Shown piece after piece: positions 23,610 through 34,000 of a stretch of DNA of 64,000 bases. The stretch is taken from contig CM076944.1 of assembly GCA_039566865.1 (NCBI GenBank), positions 12,050,501 to 12,114,500 on the forward strand, read 5' to 3'. The notes beneath the pieces are model-generated. The model had not been told where the DNA came from and ran no database searches. It worked only from the letters and a program-made list of their open reading frames with translations. The stretch's first letter is position 1; every line of letters begins with the position of its first letter. Origin of the DNA: Aurelia coerulea (Eukaryota; Cnidaria; Scyphozoa; Semaeostomeae; Ulmaridae). Both the position numbers and the translations under genes were made by a program.

Positions 23610-23753
23610 CTGGCTAAGACCTTTCCTCTCGAAGACCACGCATTTCAGATGATACGGTAGATATTGTCTCTTCACTGTACCTTCTTGGCCAACGATTGGC
23701 CTTAAAAAGTACGATTGTAGTGTATGATAGAGCCCCAAATCATCGCTGTTGAG
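23610..23753 (-). CDS. Candidate internal exon, unknown protein
   Basis: A 48-codon minus-strand frame lies between an acceptor (ATTTGACATCAG) and a donor CAG|GTAAAATC (23609). It reads LNSDDLGLYHTLQSYFL, RPIVGQEGTVKRQYLPYHL and KCVVFERKGLSQ, phase 0 to 0. Composition and splice sites are good. Phase 0 at its start does not match the exon at 25744-25507 (ends phase 1), so either another exon lies between them or these exons belong to different transcripts. No family was recognised. Confidence 0.6.
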
Positions 23754-24354
23754 CTGATGTCAAATTTGCCACAGAAGAAATAGCAAGATAAACATGCACC
23801 TTAGCCAACAATGCTGCAAATTTTTTATCTTGGATGGAAAAAACTGTCAAAATTCGAAGTGTAAAATGGAGAAAAATACCTCGTCGTCTTGTTGTGTTCG
23901 CATGCTAGCATGCTACTATCACCAATTCTCGTGCTGATGCCACGGTATGCAATATAAATGTCATCCCTTAGGAGTATTCTTCCATGTCATACTTCAGCAG
24001 TCGTCGGTGCAGAACCTAACTTTTGACAATGCGCCTGAATGTTTTGTTCTCAGATATATGACACCAGAGTATCTCAAAATCAAGATGTGATAATCCTCTA
24101 CAATCACGGTTGCGACAGGGATCCTATTCCCAAAAGGCAATTGGAAATTTTATTGATTTGCCAAGATGATCAGGAATCTGCGGTAACTTGCACCAGCGGT
24201 AATGACGCGAAACACAAAGCAAATATGCATCCAGCAAAGGAAAACCCATGTAATTAGTAAGCAGACTCCTTCGTCGTGTTCAATTAAACTTTTCTCCTAT
24301 CAGTTAAAATTTTGCTTTGCTATCAAAAGAATAGTAATCATTCCAAAGAGGATA

Positions 24355-25318
24355 CCGGGTGTCCCAAAAAAAGGTAACAGATTTGATTGGGGCTAGCGAT
24401 AAGAATTTAAGTTGAATAGATCCCTGATAATTTTTGAAGTACTCTTAGATAGTTAACTTGAAGATTGATACCTTATTTGTTGATATTGGTGCATCAAGAG
24501 ATGGAATATTTATCTTGAAAGTCCAAATTTGCCTCCTACTCCAAACCAGAGCTTTTAGGGTTTGGCCTAAGCTGTTAACTCGCTGTGCTGTGGAATCTCC
24601 TCAATCATAGCCAAGTACAAACAAGAAACCTCGTTCTTAGGAACACATTTTAGTGGAAATCTGACTCTGAAATTTACAATCAGATTCAATAATTTAGCCC
24701 CGAAGAGACCCCTTTCTGATTCTACAAAAACTTTAAATTACACCTGCCTGAGCAAAATTATTCGTCAGTGAAATAAGTCCCGTAGGCTTTAACACATAGA
24801 CCATCTTGCAATCTTTATTGCTTGAATGAAATGTTTTTTGCATCATCTCTCACGAAATTATTGCGAAACAAGCAATCCTATATGCCCAAGGGAACATAAG
24901 AAATGCTCAATCGTGCTTGGCTTGGTGTACTTTTGTAAATGCATTTTGACTGGAGAAAAATATTCCTTTGTGACTATATTCATTAATTTGTTTGTTAGTT
25001 TTCAGTTTTTTATGTTCTTTTCAAAAGGGTACCCAAAGGACCGATCCTTGTCCAAAAATGTCTTTGACTGAGGAGAGTTCCCTAACCAGCGCGTTAGAAG
25101 TTTGGACCAAAACCCAAAAACTCTTGTTTGTAGATGGATGCAAATTTTAGCTCTCGATATCAATATTTCAACTCTCGATGCACCAATATCAACAAACGAG
25201 GTGTTAATCTTCAAGTTAACTATCAAAGAGTACTCCAAAACTTATTTGGGATCGATTCAACTTATACTCTCATCGCTAGTCCCCATCAAATCTGTTACTT
25301 TTTTTTTTGGACACCCGG
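24355..25318. mobile_element. Mariner-type foldback MITE (TA-flanked)
   Basis: The ends CCGGGTGTCCCAAAA and (right) TTTTGGACACCCGG are flanked by TA at 24353-24354 and 25319-25320. Inverted arms of about 300 bp match throughout (for example TAGTTAACTTGAAGATT and TTGATATTGGTGCATC in both). TA target and CCGGGTG-type ends fit Tc1/mariner. There is no transposase. It lies in the intron upstream of the exon at 23753. Confidence 0.9.
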
Positions 25319-25506
25319 TATATTCCTTATCACTCGCACTCAGAAAGAATAAAGCTGCGAATCAAATATTTTTAATTCATAAGACGCATGACCGACCAAT
25401 AATCTTCAAGTTAACAAATTTCAACCCTGCACGAGTTAAATAAGTTTGTCGTTTGTAGTGCAGACCGATCAAGGCAGGCAAATTCAGCCAAATAAAAGTC
25501 GTTTAC

Positions 25507-25744
25507 CGTCAGTTCCATTCAGGCCATCAAGTCCCCTTTGTCCTTGCTGACCATTTGTTCCGCTTGCTGCGGTGATAGATCTCATATGTCCATTCTTCCC
25601 ATTCTTTGGAAGTAACTCATCCTTGAAACTCATACCGTCGAAAGTGAAATCTAATGAACAATCATCAAATTCAGCATGGCGAGCTATTAACTTGAACTTT
25701 GAAATCCCAAACAATTTGTATTTTCCTTTTCTCACAGCATTGGT
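25507..25744 (-). CDS. Collagen-like exon of an extracellular-type protein
   Basis: The acceptor GATTTTATAG precedes 25744 and the donor GACG|GTAAACG follows 25507; the exon is 238 bp, phase 0 to 1. Residues 1-45 form a compact, probably beta-rich segment (KLFGISKFKLIARHAEFDD, CSLDFTFDGMSF). The C-terminal part is collagen-like (KNGKNGHMRS, then SGTNGQQGQRGLDGLNGTDG, Gly every third residue for seven triplets). The phase is compatible with 26341 upstream and with 20460 downstream. Short triplet runs next to a globular segment resemble the collagen-like uncharacterised proteins I associate with cnidarian genomes. A structural or matrix role is inference. Confidence 0.75.
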
Positions 25745-26340
25745 CTATAAAATCAAGCCAGTTGATAAAAATCAGCAAGGCATCTGAAAGCCTAAATTTG
25801 ATGAAGACTGGATATCATAAGGAACCAGCAAATAATAGAAAAGAGCTGATAACTGGAATATTGCCCTATCTTAGGAACATTGACTCCGGAGTGCGGCAAT
25901 TTATTGATTCCTTGGTCAAAAGGGGCAATAGGCCGATTGTTTTCAAGATTTAAACAATTGATAAAACGAAGTGAAGCAATTTCTAAGGCCTGAAATCCTT
26001 TCTTTACAAGAGGATGGATCATTTTTTTTTTAAATGGTAAAGCATTCATTGCAGGGGAGATGGATCAAGAACAAGTCAATCCCTGAACAAGTCTTAACAC
26101 TTGTGAAAATGAAATGAAGTGATGTTTCCTAAATAAAAAACTAAATGTCATGAAAAAACTAGACTATTCTGGAGACACACAAGATTGACACACAAGGTTG
26201 TGCATGGAAAACGTTGAGGTAACTAAATGATATCTAATTACCTAAGGTTTGCAAAAAATTTGAAGGTTGTGCTCATTAAGAGCGGCCATTGCCAAGGCAT
26301 TGTGTCCATCTATATAATTTTAACGATAAGCAAGATTTAC

Positions 26341-26498
26341 CTGAGGTTTTTCTTTTTTACCACAGTAAAACGTGTCTGTCTTTATTACTACATCAAATTT
26401 CTGCTTCGGATCCAGTTTACCCATATATCCGCCAGGTTTTGTTTCTAGTATGCGATCAACATCTGACATGTAAACAGTTTTTCCAACAATTTTCAGAC
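26341..26498 (-). CDS. Exon, same candidate gene as 25507-25744
   Basis: The exon runs from acceptor CACTTTTAG (26499-26500 is the AG) to donor CAG|GTAAATC (26340). It is 158 bp, needs one base from the upstream exon and ends in phase 0, which fits the next exon at 25744. The translation includes LKIVGKTVYMSDVDRIL, ETKPGGYMGKLDPKQKF and DVVIKTDTFYCGKKEKPQ. The alternating hydrophobic pattern suggests beta strands. No named domain was recognised. The overlapping plus-strand frames are shadows. Confidence 0.72.
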
Positions 26499-26519
26499 CT
26501 AAAAGTGAAAAAGAAGAGC

Positions 26520-27231
26520 TGACACAAATTCCATAGAATCACCAAATGATAAGAAAATGATTGTTTGTAACTGAGTCTCAGTTCGTCATTTAAAAGCGAG
26601 GTTAATTACGATAACCCAGAACTGTTAGATTCAAAGAAGGGCAGACTAACAACGTTGTCAGTATTATATTATCCTTTCGTAAGGTTCATTAGGATTAAGG
26701 TATACCAAAGTTTGTGTTTAAAGCTAAACAAGTTCAACTTGCTGAAACCAAGCATAAATTTGCAAAGAGGTGATTCAGCTATTGGGTTGTGAATTCCAAA
26801 TATTGACTTTGCTGGTGAATGGGATGGATGGATTAATTAGGGCAGCTTTATCGTAAAACTAGCTACAGATGGTGCAATTCTAATCCAACTTTCAAGGCAA
26901 GCAAAGTAATCTGATTGTGTTCACACTTTTTCAGAAACATCTGCATTGAATTAGTCAGACTTGTGCATTTTGTGGGCAGCTTTCTGCTTCATAGGGAGAC
27001 ATAAAAATTTGGATTTTTATTTCACGATTGAATGCCTAAGTAATTCATCATTTTGTATTGCACTCGCATTACTATTGACAAACCCTGCTTTGTTTGGTGG
27101 CAATTTTTCTTGGCAAGGAAAACCAGTTTCCAATTAAAAAGTTTGACTTTTAGCAAAGTCAATCTAGAAAGGAAGACTGGACTTGACACTCTATTGTTCG
27201 GAGTCGACAATCATATTTTCATTTGGTCCCA
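26520..27231. other. Probable intron, no feature seen
   Basis: No repeat or exon was recognised. It lies upstream of the 26498 exon on the minus strand. Confidence 0.4.
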
Positions 27232-27582
27232 GCCTCTAAAGGATAGGAGAATTTTGTTTTTATCCAATCAGTGAATTTGTTATGATCCGCCTTGGCCAAT
27301 CAGATCGCTAGAAATAACAATGGAAAGTGCGGGCGTCAGCGTTTTTCTTCAAAAGTAAACAAACGGAGCTGTGGGAAAATGCCCAAAACCACTATCCTTT
27401 CGAAGGGCGTGATGCAGTCCTTTTTCAGCGAATTTGATGGGGTTTCGAACTTTTTTGTGATGAACAGGACTTTTTCTTGAATCTTACCAGATATATTTTT
27501 GAAATCTGCAGCGGTTCGCCCAAAATCAAAGCAGCGAAGCGGGGGTTTCCCTAACGGCTTACTACGCCTCATGACACACAAA
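27232..27582 (-). repeat. Inverted pair, copy 1 (81-codon frame)
   Basis: A 351-bp segment is repeated in opposite orientation at 32262-32612 at roughly 98% identity. On the minus strand it carries an open frame (27581-27336) with MRRSKPLGKPPLR, FDFGRTAAD, KFETPSNSLKKDC and a LRLFTFEEKR-stop end. Upstream of that end on the other strand are CCAATCA-type strings. The function is unknown. No terminal inverted repeats or target duplication were found, so it may be part of a larger transposon or a duplicated gene fragment. Confidence 0.8.
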
Positions 27583-27919
27583 GCAAAGTGAACAGGGCAA
27601 CCGACGGCACGAAAATGCAGTTGTCAGATGAAGAATGAAAGCAAATTGGGACATCTCGGATCAGATAACTATTCTGTTGGAGCTGATGATCTGTTTTAGG
27701 AAGACGTCTCAACGAGCCTGCTACAGATTTTATCGTTATCACTGTTTGGGTTTGGTTCATCTTCAAATTTACCGATTGCCTTCCGCTGTTCCTTGGTCTC
27801 ATGGCTTCATGCATAGACTAGGCCTAGCAGTATAGCAGTCGCATACCTGAAACAGAATCGCATCCATCCTTAGCTATGCTTCATTCGATTTCTTCACAAG
27901 AATATCCATTTGCCTCTAC

Positions 27920-28083
27920 AGAAGTTGATCACATATGGGACACATTTGCTGTTTGGTATGATCCATTTTACATGACATGGTAATGGCAGGAATGGCCACA
28001 TCCACGAGAATGGCGCCATGTTGGATTCGTTCTTGATCTTGAACAGTGCTTCTGTGGTCATTCTTGTCGCAATGACACAGTTT
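27920..28083 (-). CDS. Weak exon candidate with Cys pairs
   Basis: The minus-strand frame KLCHCDKNDHRST, HGAILVDVAIPAITMSCKMD and QQMCPICDQLL is open for 54 codons after an AAATGCTAAG acceptor-like site and runs into GTAGAGGC, a poor but possible donor. The CxC and CxxC pairs hint at metal binding, but the start of the frame and the donor are weak. This is a speculative call. Confidence 0.22.
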
Positions 28084-29118
28084 CTTAGCATTTTAAATGC
28101 AGTCAGCCACCCAGCCTGGTTAAATTTTGAGAGTTTTGGCCTATCTACAGGAGTAAAATTTCAGCAAGAAATCGAAATGAAGAATATAAACGTTGTTAAT
28201 CTAAATGCACACAACATTGATAAATCATAGACAAGTCAAAGGATTGCCTTTGAATACATTTTAGATCTTTGTTGTTTGTCTTTTAATTTGCACCTATATT
28301 AATTCATAGATGCTACTGACCAATTCATTCCCACAATGCCCCCATCCCTTTTCATTGTCAGCCCTTTTTGATTTGGTCTTGTTGATGCCAAACACATTCT
28401 GATTTGATATGCAAATTTACAAGCTAACCATTGATCAGTGGCATCTCTGGCACTTATTATTATTATCATTAGTATTATCATTATTATTTGTACTCTGAGC
28501 ATTATACTGATATTCGGTCCTGCTCGGTATTGATGAAGAAGTTCAGGGTCTACTGTTTCTCAGAAATAACACAAACAATTTTACCACAACCTACCCACAA
28601 CCCTCCAGACCCTAGTCTTTTATCAATATGAAAGCCCTGGAAATATAATGTACATCAAGCTATTTATGTTTGTTTAGTTTCATGATGGGACAGAATAATT
28701 ACAAGAGGATTCATGTTGTTGTATAGAAACTTTGTCCAACCAAAAGCTTCTTGCAAGTTTCTTAATCTTGATGCTAAAAAATTTGACAGTGATTTGTTTT
28801 TTGTTGTAAAAAAGATTCCAAGTACCTTCAGTGAGATATTACAGCAACGAACAGTTTTAACAGAAATCAGATCACACTGAAAATGATAGGAACCTTTGTC
28901 ATATTTTGAAATTCAATTTGCAATTTGTCCCAAAGTGCATGAAGGGTGCAAAAGTTTTCTTAGCTCTTTTAGTTGAGTGATTAAATCGAGGATTCTAACG
29001 CAAGCTCTAATAAATGCAGGTAGATTTGGCACCATAATTTCAAGACCATTTTGTAAGGTGCATGTATTTCAGCCCTGCTAGGCCAGCCTGGTCTTGAATC
29101 AACTACATTAGAAGAATG
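28084..29118. other. Non-coding, probable intron
   Basis: No gene seen. A short (TTA/TCA)n run lies at about 28457-28490. No element ends were detected. Confidence 0.4.
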
Positions 29119-29121
29119 TAA

Positions 29122-29630
29122 GACTACCCTCACATGAGCAAACTCAGACCAGTCTGAGTTTCAGATCGGTTTGAAACTCATTTCGGCTTGCGGTCAAAGC
29201 CCTTGGAGTGCTCACATGACACAGGCAAAATGAAACTCAGGTCGACCTGAAAATCATTTCGGTTTCTCAGGTCAGTCTCAGTTTTCAGGTCAACCTGAAA
29301 TTTTCATGTGAGCAGAAACTTTTTTATTTCAGGGCGAAATGAATTTTTAGAGCAGGTGTGAGTGGGATTCCTTGTGTTCTTTTGGCAATCAAAACAATCA
29401 AGATAAATCTTCAACAATGCAATCATAATTTTTCTGATTGACAGGGGAACGCACGCATTGTTTGTATTCAGGAACATTTTTGTGAAATGCGCATGTGCAG
29501 AGCTAGTGAGCTGAACTCAAACCGATCTTAGAATGTTCATGTGAGGAGCCGAGCAAATTAGCAGACACAACCAAACTTCAAACCGATCTGAAACTCAAAT
29601 CGGTCTGAGTTTTCTCATGCGAGGGTAGTC
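29122..29630. mobile_element. Harbinger-type MITE, TAA-flanked
   Basis: The terminal inverted repeats begin GACTACCCTCACATGAG and end CTCATGCGAGGGTAGTC, flanked by TAA at 29119-29121 and 29631-29633. Both ends continue into shared subterminal repeats built from CAGACC, GATCGGTTTGAAACTC and GTCTGAG. A 3-bp TWA target fits PIF/Harbinger. It is related to 57683-58371 through the TCATGAG-CAAACTCAGACC-type subterminal block. Confidence 0.85.
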
Positions 29631-29639
29631 TAAGTGGTA

Positions 29640-30605
29640 AATCAATGCAGAATGATTATTCAAATGTGATAATGTGTGTTCTTCCTTGAAGCAATGACTT
29701 TGAAACTTTCTGTCTCAAATTCTGTTGTTGAATGTAATTTTTGCCACCTCCTGGGCTTCATCAATTACATTGTTGGCTTACAGAGGTTCACCTCCTAACT
29801 TCAGTACTTTTTCATAGAAAGATCCAAATCAGAGAGTAAAACGTATAGAATTGGTTTGTTTCCAAATGTATTTACCATAAAGCAGACAGTAAAGATTGGG
29901 AAGACTGCTCCAGATGAGAATTTTGTTATTTCTAATATAGCAATTTGCAGTGAGGTTATTCTTGGGTCTCTGGAAGCTGTCTCTACCAGGCAGTGGCAGA
30001 TTTAGGGGGCAAGTGGGGGCAACTGCCCCCTTCATGATAAAAGTTCAGCTTGGCACCCCTTTTTGGTGAGAAAGCGCCCCTCGTCCTGACTCAAATGCAC
30101 AATTTTCTAACTGTTTTGATTTAAATATGGCGGAAACGTATAAATCAAGGTGATATTTGATAGTAAATCAAAGAATTTTCTTTCAAAAGCATCCAACAAT
30201 TTTTGCATGCCTTCAAACTCACTTTCTGTTATATTTTTGGTGCCCTCTTTGCATTGACCCCCCTTCAATTTCGAGCTGGATCGACCCCTGTTACCAGGGC
30301 GGTAGAAAAGTTTTCGGATTTGGGGGAACTGTTCTTAAAACAATGGAGAACAATACATATAGTTAATGCTTGTGACAGCATCGTTGTTTTCAAAATCATT
30401 GGGGGGTCTTCAGCCCCCCTGCCCCTGCTTCCTACAGGCCTGGTCATTGCTAATAACTGATAGAAGCATACAGTATTTCAAATTTGTGCAAAAAACCTTT
30501 CCATCCTGGCATAAGCATGTAAAACCTCGGACACTATCTAATTTTTCCTCAAAATTTTCAGAACCTAAAAATGTACAAAATTTAAATATTTTGAAAATAT
30601 TGAAA
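29640..30605. other. Non-coding stretch with transposon-end debris
   Basis: Around 29991-30035 (AGTGGCAGATTTAGGGGG) and 30391-30447 (reverse of CCAGGCCTGTAGGAAGCAGG) are strings resembling hAT-type MITE ends. They do not pair convincingly with each other and no target duplication was found. No exon could be supported. Confidence 0.35.
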
Positions 30606-30609
30606 TATT

Positions 30610-31409
30610 TGGCATTTCATTTTTTCATTTCATTTTATATAAAGCGCAATACAATACTACATTGTATACGGCCTAAACAGAACATAATTTAAAAAAAATA
30701 CAATTATAACAAACTACCATAGAATATTACAGCGAGAAAACAGTAACGGAATATCGTGTAATAAAAAAGTATAATAAAACGAATTATTTTCGTGGGTTAT
30801 GGCAACATACTCGGTTTTGGTGTGTTTTTACGAGTGGACATTTTATGGCTTCATGTTTAGAGTTTTTGTTCTGAGTTCTGCTGCTTGTTGCAAGAATTGT
30901 GCGAGGTTTTTCTGCTTGCTGATATCTTGGGATGACAATATATCAATGAATGTGTGCTCTACTTGTGTCACTGTTAGCATCCTGTTTAAATTAGGTCCGA
31001 GGAAAGTATGTCTTAGGTCGCGATATATTTCGCATTCAATCAGGAAATGAATTTCGTTTTCCACGTTGCCAGACTTACACATGTCGCATGTTCGTTTTGA
31101 TACTTCTAGTTTTTGGTGTCTGCCAGTTTCGATTCTGAGTTGGTGGTCACTGCATCGGAATTTGGCAATAAGCTTCCTGAAGTTGAATTGGGGGAGGTTT
31201 AGATAAGTCTCCGCTCTGAGCTCCTTCTTGAAAAGTTTATAAGTTCGTAGTTTAGAGTTACTTTTGCTGTTAATTGACGATTGGTTTACTTTCTTATACC
31301 ATTGACTCTTGAAAATTTCGTTCAGTTTTTTGAGAGTCTTTTTGAATAATACATTACTGGATATTTGATTTGCATTAGTGTAAATGTGTTCCATATCAAT
31401 TAGTTTCAT
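30610..31409 (-). pseudogene. LINE C-terminal remnant with 3' tail
   Basis: The minus-strand frame 31409-30843 encodes the post-RT end of a LINE protein: KLIAKFRCSDHQLRIETGRH, then CDMCKSGNVENEIHFLIEC (a C-x2-C-x9-H-x4-C knuckle) and YRDLRHTFLG. The 3' non-coding part ends in a sequence like GCGCTTTATATAAAATGAAA followed by short ATGAA-type units near 30635-30610, a usual 3' end for such elements. The RT itself is absent. Confidence 0.8.
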
Positions 31410-31429
31410 CTCCAGACTTCAGCACAATT

Positions 31430-32261
31430 TGCATAAAACTTTCGACAAGACCCCAATAAATTTACTCTAAAAAAGTTTCAGAGCCCCTCCTTCATTTGCT
31501 GCCTCCTCCTAACCCTTGTTAAAAATTAATGCCTGCTCTGTGCAAGTGCAAAAGAAATTGCAAATACTGTATGACAAAATCACAAAATTAGGAGCAATTT
31601 ACCTCTTGATTCATGATTTTGAAGGTGTCGCATAAATTCTGCTTTGCCTCTGCATGTTTGTGAGCACCAAATGCAAATAATGGGCTGTTGAACTTTTAAT
31701 GTAAAGATCGTCGGAAGTCTGTTTGTTCTTCGTGGTGTTCATTTCCGCACGTATTGAAATTTTCAGCAGCTTTACATTCACAAATCTCGTCAAAATGCTA
31801 TTTTCCTCCCTCCAAAAATAAACATACTGTCGTCATTCAGTTTTCCCGCCAAAATTTGTCGCCTGACCCAGCGCTTCGTGGTCCATGTTCGACGTCGAGG
31901 GAAGTGATCTAAGTGATATTAACTCCTAGAAATAACCACAAAACATGCCTGACTCTCATCTATATTGAAAAATCTGTCTTTAACTTCGTTCTGTGGCAAA
32001 TCAAATTCTGAATCATTCGATTTGAAGTCCGTTTCCCCTGCTGAATGATTTAGGCCCTTTCTGGCAAGAAGTCAAACGATGCCTTGGCAGGTGGCAGCAC
32101 CACTGCACCTGAACAAATAATCCATCTTAGGACAAAATGCCACAAAAAAGAATCTCCGATGATACTGTTTAATCTAAGCAATAATTTGAAGACTGCTTTT
32201 TGCGTTGGTGAGAGGCTTGAGCATCATCTTTGGCCTTTTACTCTTCGTTCGTTTGAATGCA
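31430..32261. other. Non-coding stretch, nothing recognised
   Basis: Short frames lack similarity or splice context. No repeat boundaries were found before the inverted copy at 32262. Confidence 0.4.
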
Positions 32262-32612
32262 TTGTGTGTCATGAGGCGTAGTAAGCCGTCAGGGAAACCC
32301 CCGCTTCGCAGCTTTGATTTTGGGCGAACCGCTGCAGATATCAAAAATATATCTGGTAAGATTCGAGAAAAAGTCCTGTTCATCACAAAAAAGTTCGAAA
32401 CCCCATCAAATTCGCTGAAAAAGGACTGCATCACGTCCTTCGAAAGGATAGTGGTTTTGGGCATTTTCCCACAGCTCCGTTTGTTTACTTTTGAAGAAAA
32501 ACGCTGACCCCCACACTTTCCATTGTTATTTCTAGCGATCTGATTGGCCAAGGCGGATCATAACAAATTCACTGATTGGATAAAAACAAAATTCTCCTAT
32601 CCTAGCCTCTAA
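32262..32612 (+). repeat. Inverted pair, copy 2 (81-codon frame)
   Basis: This is the reverse-complement partner of 27232-27582. On the plus strand the frame ending at 32507 carries MRRSKPSGKPPLRSF, FGRTAADIKN, KKFETPSNSLKKDC and RLFTFEEKR-stop. Five base differences from copy 1 within the shared coding part all change the amino acid (L/S, C/S, F/I, Q/R, P/S). Homology stops abruptly at both edges. Confidence 0.8.
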
Positions 32613-33018
32613 CAGTGCAGCAAAATCATAGAGTTAGAATAGTAAAACGTGATCAAAATCAAAACGTTCCAAAGGGCGCAATGGATTTGCGATGGATTTG
32701 GAAGCACATACAGTAGCTTTCTTGTCTGAACTTCTCTTGAAATAAACTTGCCTCTATATTTAATTTTTTGGACATAGAACCTTGCGTGGTCTATGAATTA
32801 CCACAATCGCAACCAAAAATGTGAAAACCCTAACCCCTTACCATGCCATGAACTTCTTATCAGACATGAAATTTCGAAATAGTCCGAAGTACAGCTCTAT
32901 TCATATTATACAAGAAGTTTTAATATGATATGGTCGAGGGGTTAGGGTTTTCACATTTCGATTTTGATTAGTTAACTTTGTATATATGTATGTATATATG
33001 TATATGTGTATTTACTGA
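32613..33018. other. Non-coding stretch
   Basis: No gene seen. The string GTGAAAACCCTAACCCC (32820-32836) recurs reverse-complemented at 32940-32956, giving a loose inverted arrangement. Confidence 0.4.
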
Positions 33019-33160
33019 AGAAAAACACGTTCGTTTAAGCGTTTCGGCGCAAGCCTTCATCAGTATGACTTCTCAAATTCAACTTAGCAAACTGTCCAAA
33101 TTTGAGAAGTCATACTGATGAAGGCTTGCGCCGAAACGTTTAAACGAATGTGTTTTTCTT
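33019..33160. repeat. 62-bp near-perfect hairpin
   Basis: The arms 33019-33080 and 33098-33160 are almost perfectly complementary around a 17-bp loop. Each arm contains AAGCCTTCATCAG next to GTTTCGGCGC, i.e. in the other sense CTGATGAAGGCTTGCGCC-GAAACG, a motif seen at the ends of Penelope-like elements. The flanks are TATATG-rich. Confidence 0.88.
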
Positions 33161-33266
33161 GATTAAATATATCTTTTTTATTACATATTGCGAATGAGCT
33201 AATGAGAATATATGTATATGTGTATATATTGTTAGCTACAGGGTTCAATCGAATTAAAATAAATTT

Positions 33267-33303
<37 letters not shown>

Positions 33304-33304
33304 A
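33267..33304. repeat. (CAA)n microsatellite
   Basis: About 12 CAA units, possibly the tail of the sequence to its left, which ends AATAAATTTA. Confidence 0.95.
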
Positions 33305-33744
33305 GGGGTGTCAGTTCATGGTAGTAAATGTAAATCTTTTTCAGGTCTGCCTCCTGCCCAGCAATATATGACTGTAAAAGGTTAATTTTTCAATTTCAAG
33401 GAGGCAAAATCCAGATCAATGATTAAAGTGTTCTCATTGCAAGAAGCCACATAAAAAATGAGTGGACTGCAAAGACACACTGAGATCTGTATAAAGAAGA
33501 AAGGTGAGATTGTTGAAAAAGTGTAAGATTCGACTGCTTTCAGAGGCAGTTCAAATAGTGAACAGGATGAAGATTGTATTGGTTTATATCATCAATGAAA
33601 AAAAATCAAAGAAAAACCAAAAAACTTCCTTTTTTTGCGCAATATACAGCAGGAAAGGACATCAAGTCTTCTGGTCCCAACTGCATTGGTTGTTACAATT
33701 CAACGAGTGCATATAATAATAAAATAAAGTTTGTCTCACATTAG

Positions 33745-34000
33745 ATGTTCATACTAAAAGAGGCGTAGTTCACATAGGGCTTCGGAGTTAAAAGTTGTCA
33801 AGCTCAAGTCCTGGGATTTCTGAAAGATGGTAATAAAGTCGTTACGTATCTGTTCATATAAGGAGCACTGCAGGAGAAAATGCTCATTATCTTCAATGCC
33901 TGTATTACATGTGCAGATGGGACTTACAGGTTTAAAGTTGCGCTGAAACTTATGTTTGTTCGAGGATGAGCTTGCCCCAAGGAAATACAAGAAGATGCCA
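33745..34000 (-). pseudogene. LINE C-terminal fragment
   Basis: The minus-strand frame 33990-33754 reads KHKFQRNFKPVSPICTCN, then GIEDNEHFLLQCSLYEQIRN, matching the Cys/His-rich C-terminal block also present at 45381-46955 and 12913-13230. Only about 78 codons remain. Confidence 0.75.

Noticed and set aside
24054..24182. Plus-strand exon candidate (43 codons between TTGTTCTCAG and GCG|GTAACT)
   Set aside because: The splice sites are acceptable and the frame reads well (DVIILYNHGCDRDPIPKR), but the minus strand also has an open frame here, no companion plus-strand exons were found, and the region lies inside the minus-strand candidate gene. Transcript data would decide.
29991..30447. Single hAT-type MITE
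   Set aside because: Strings like hAT ends occur at both limits, but they are not inverted repeats of each other and no 8-bp duplication was found.
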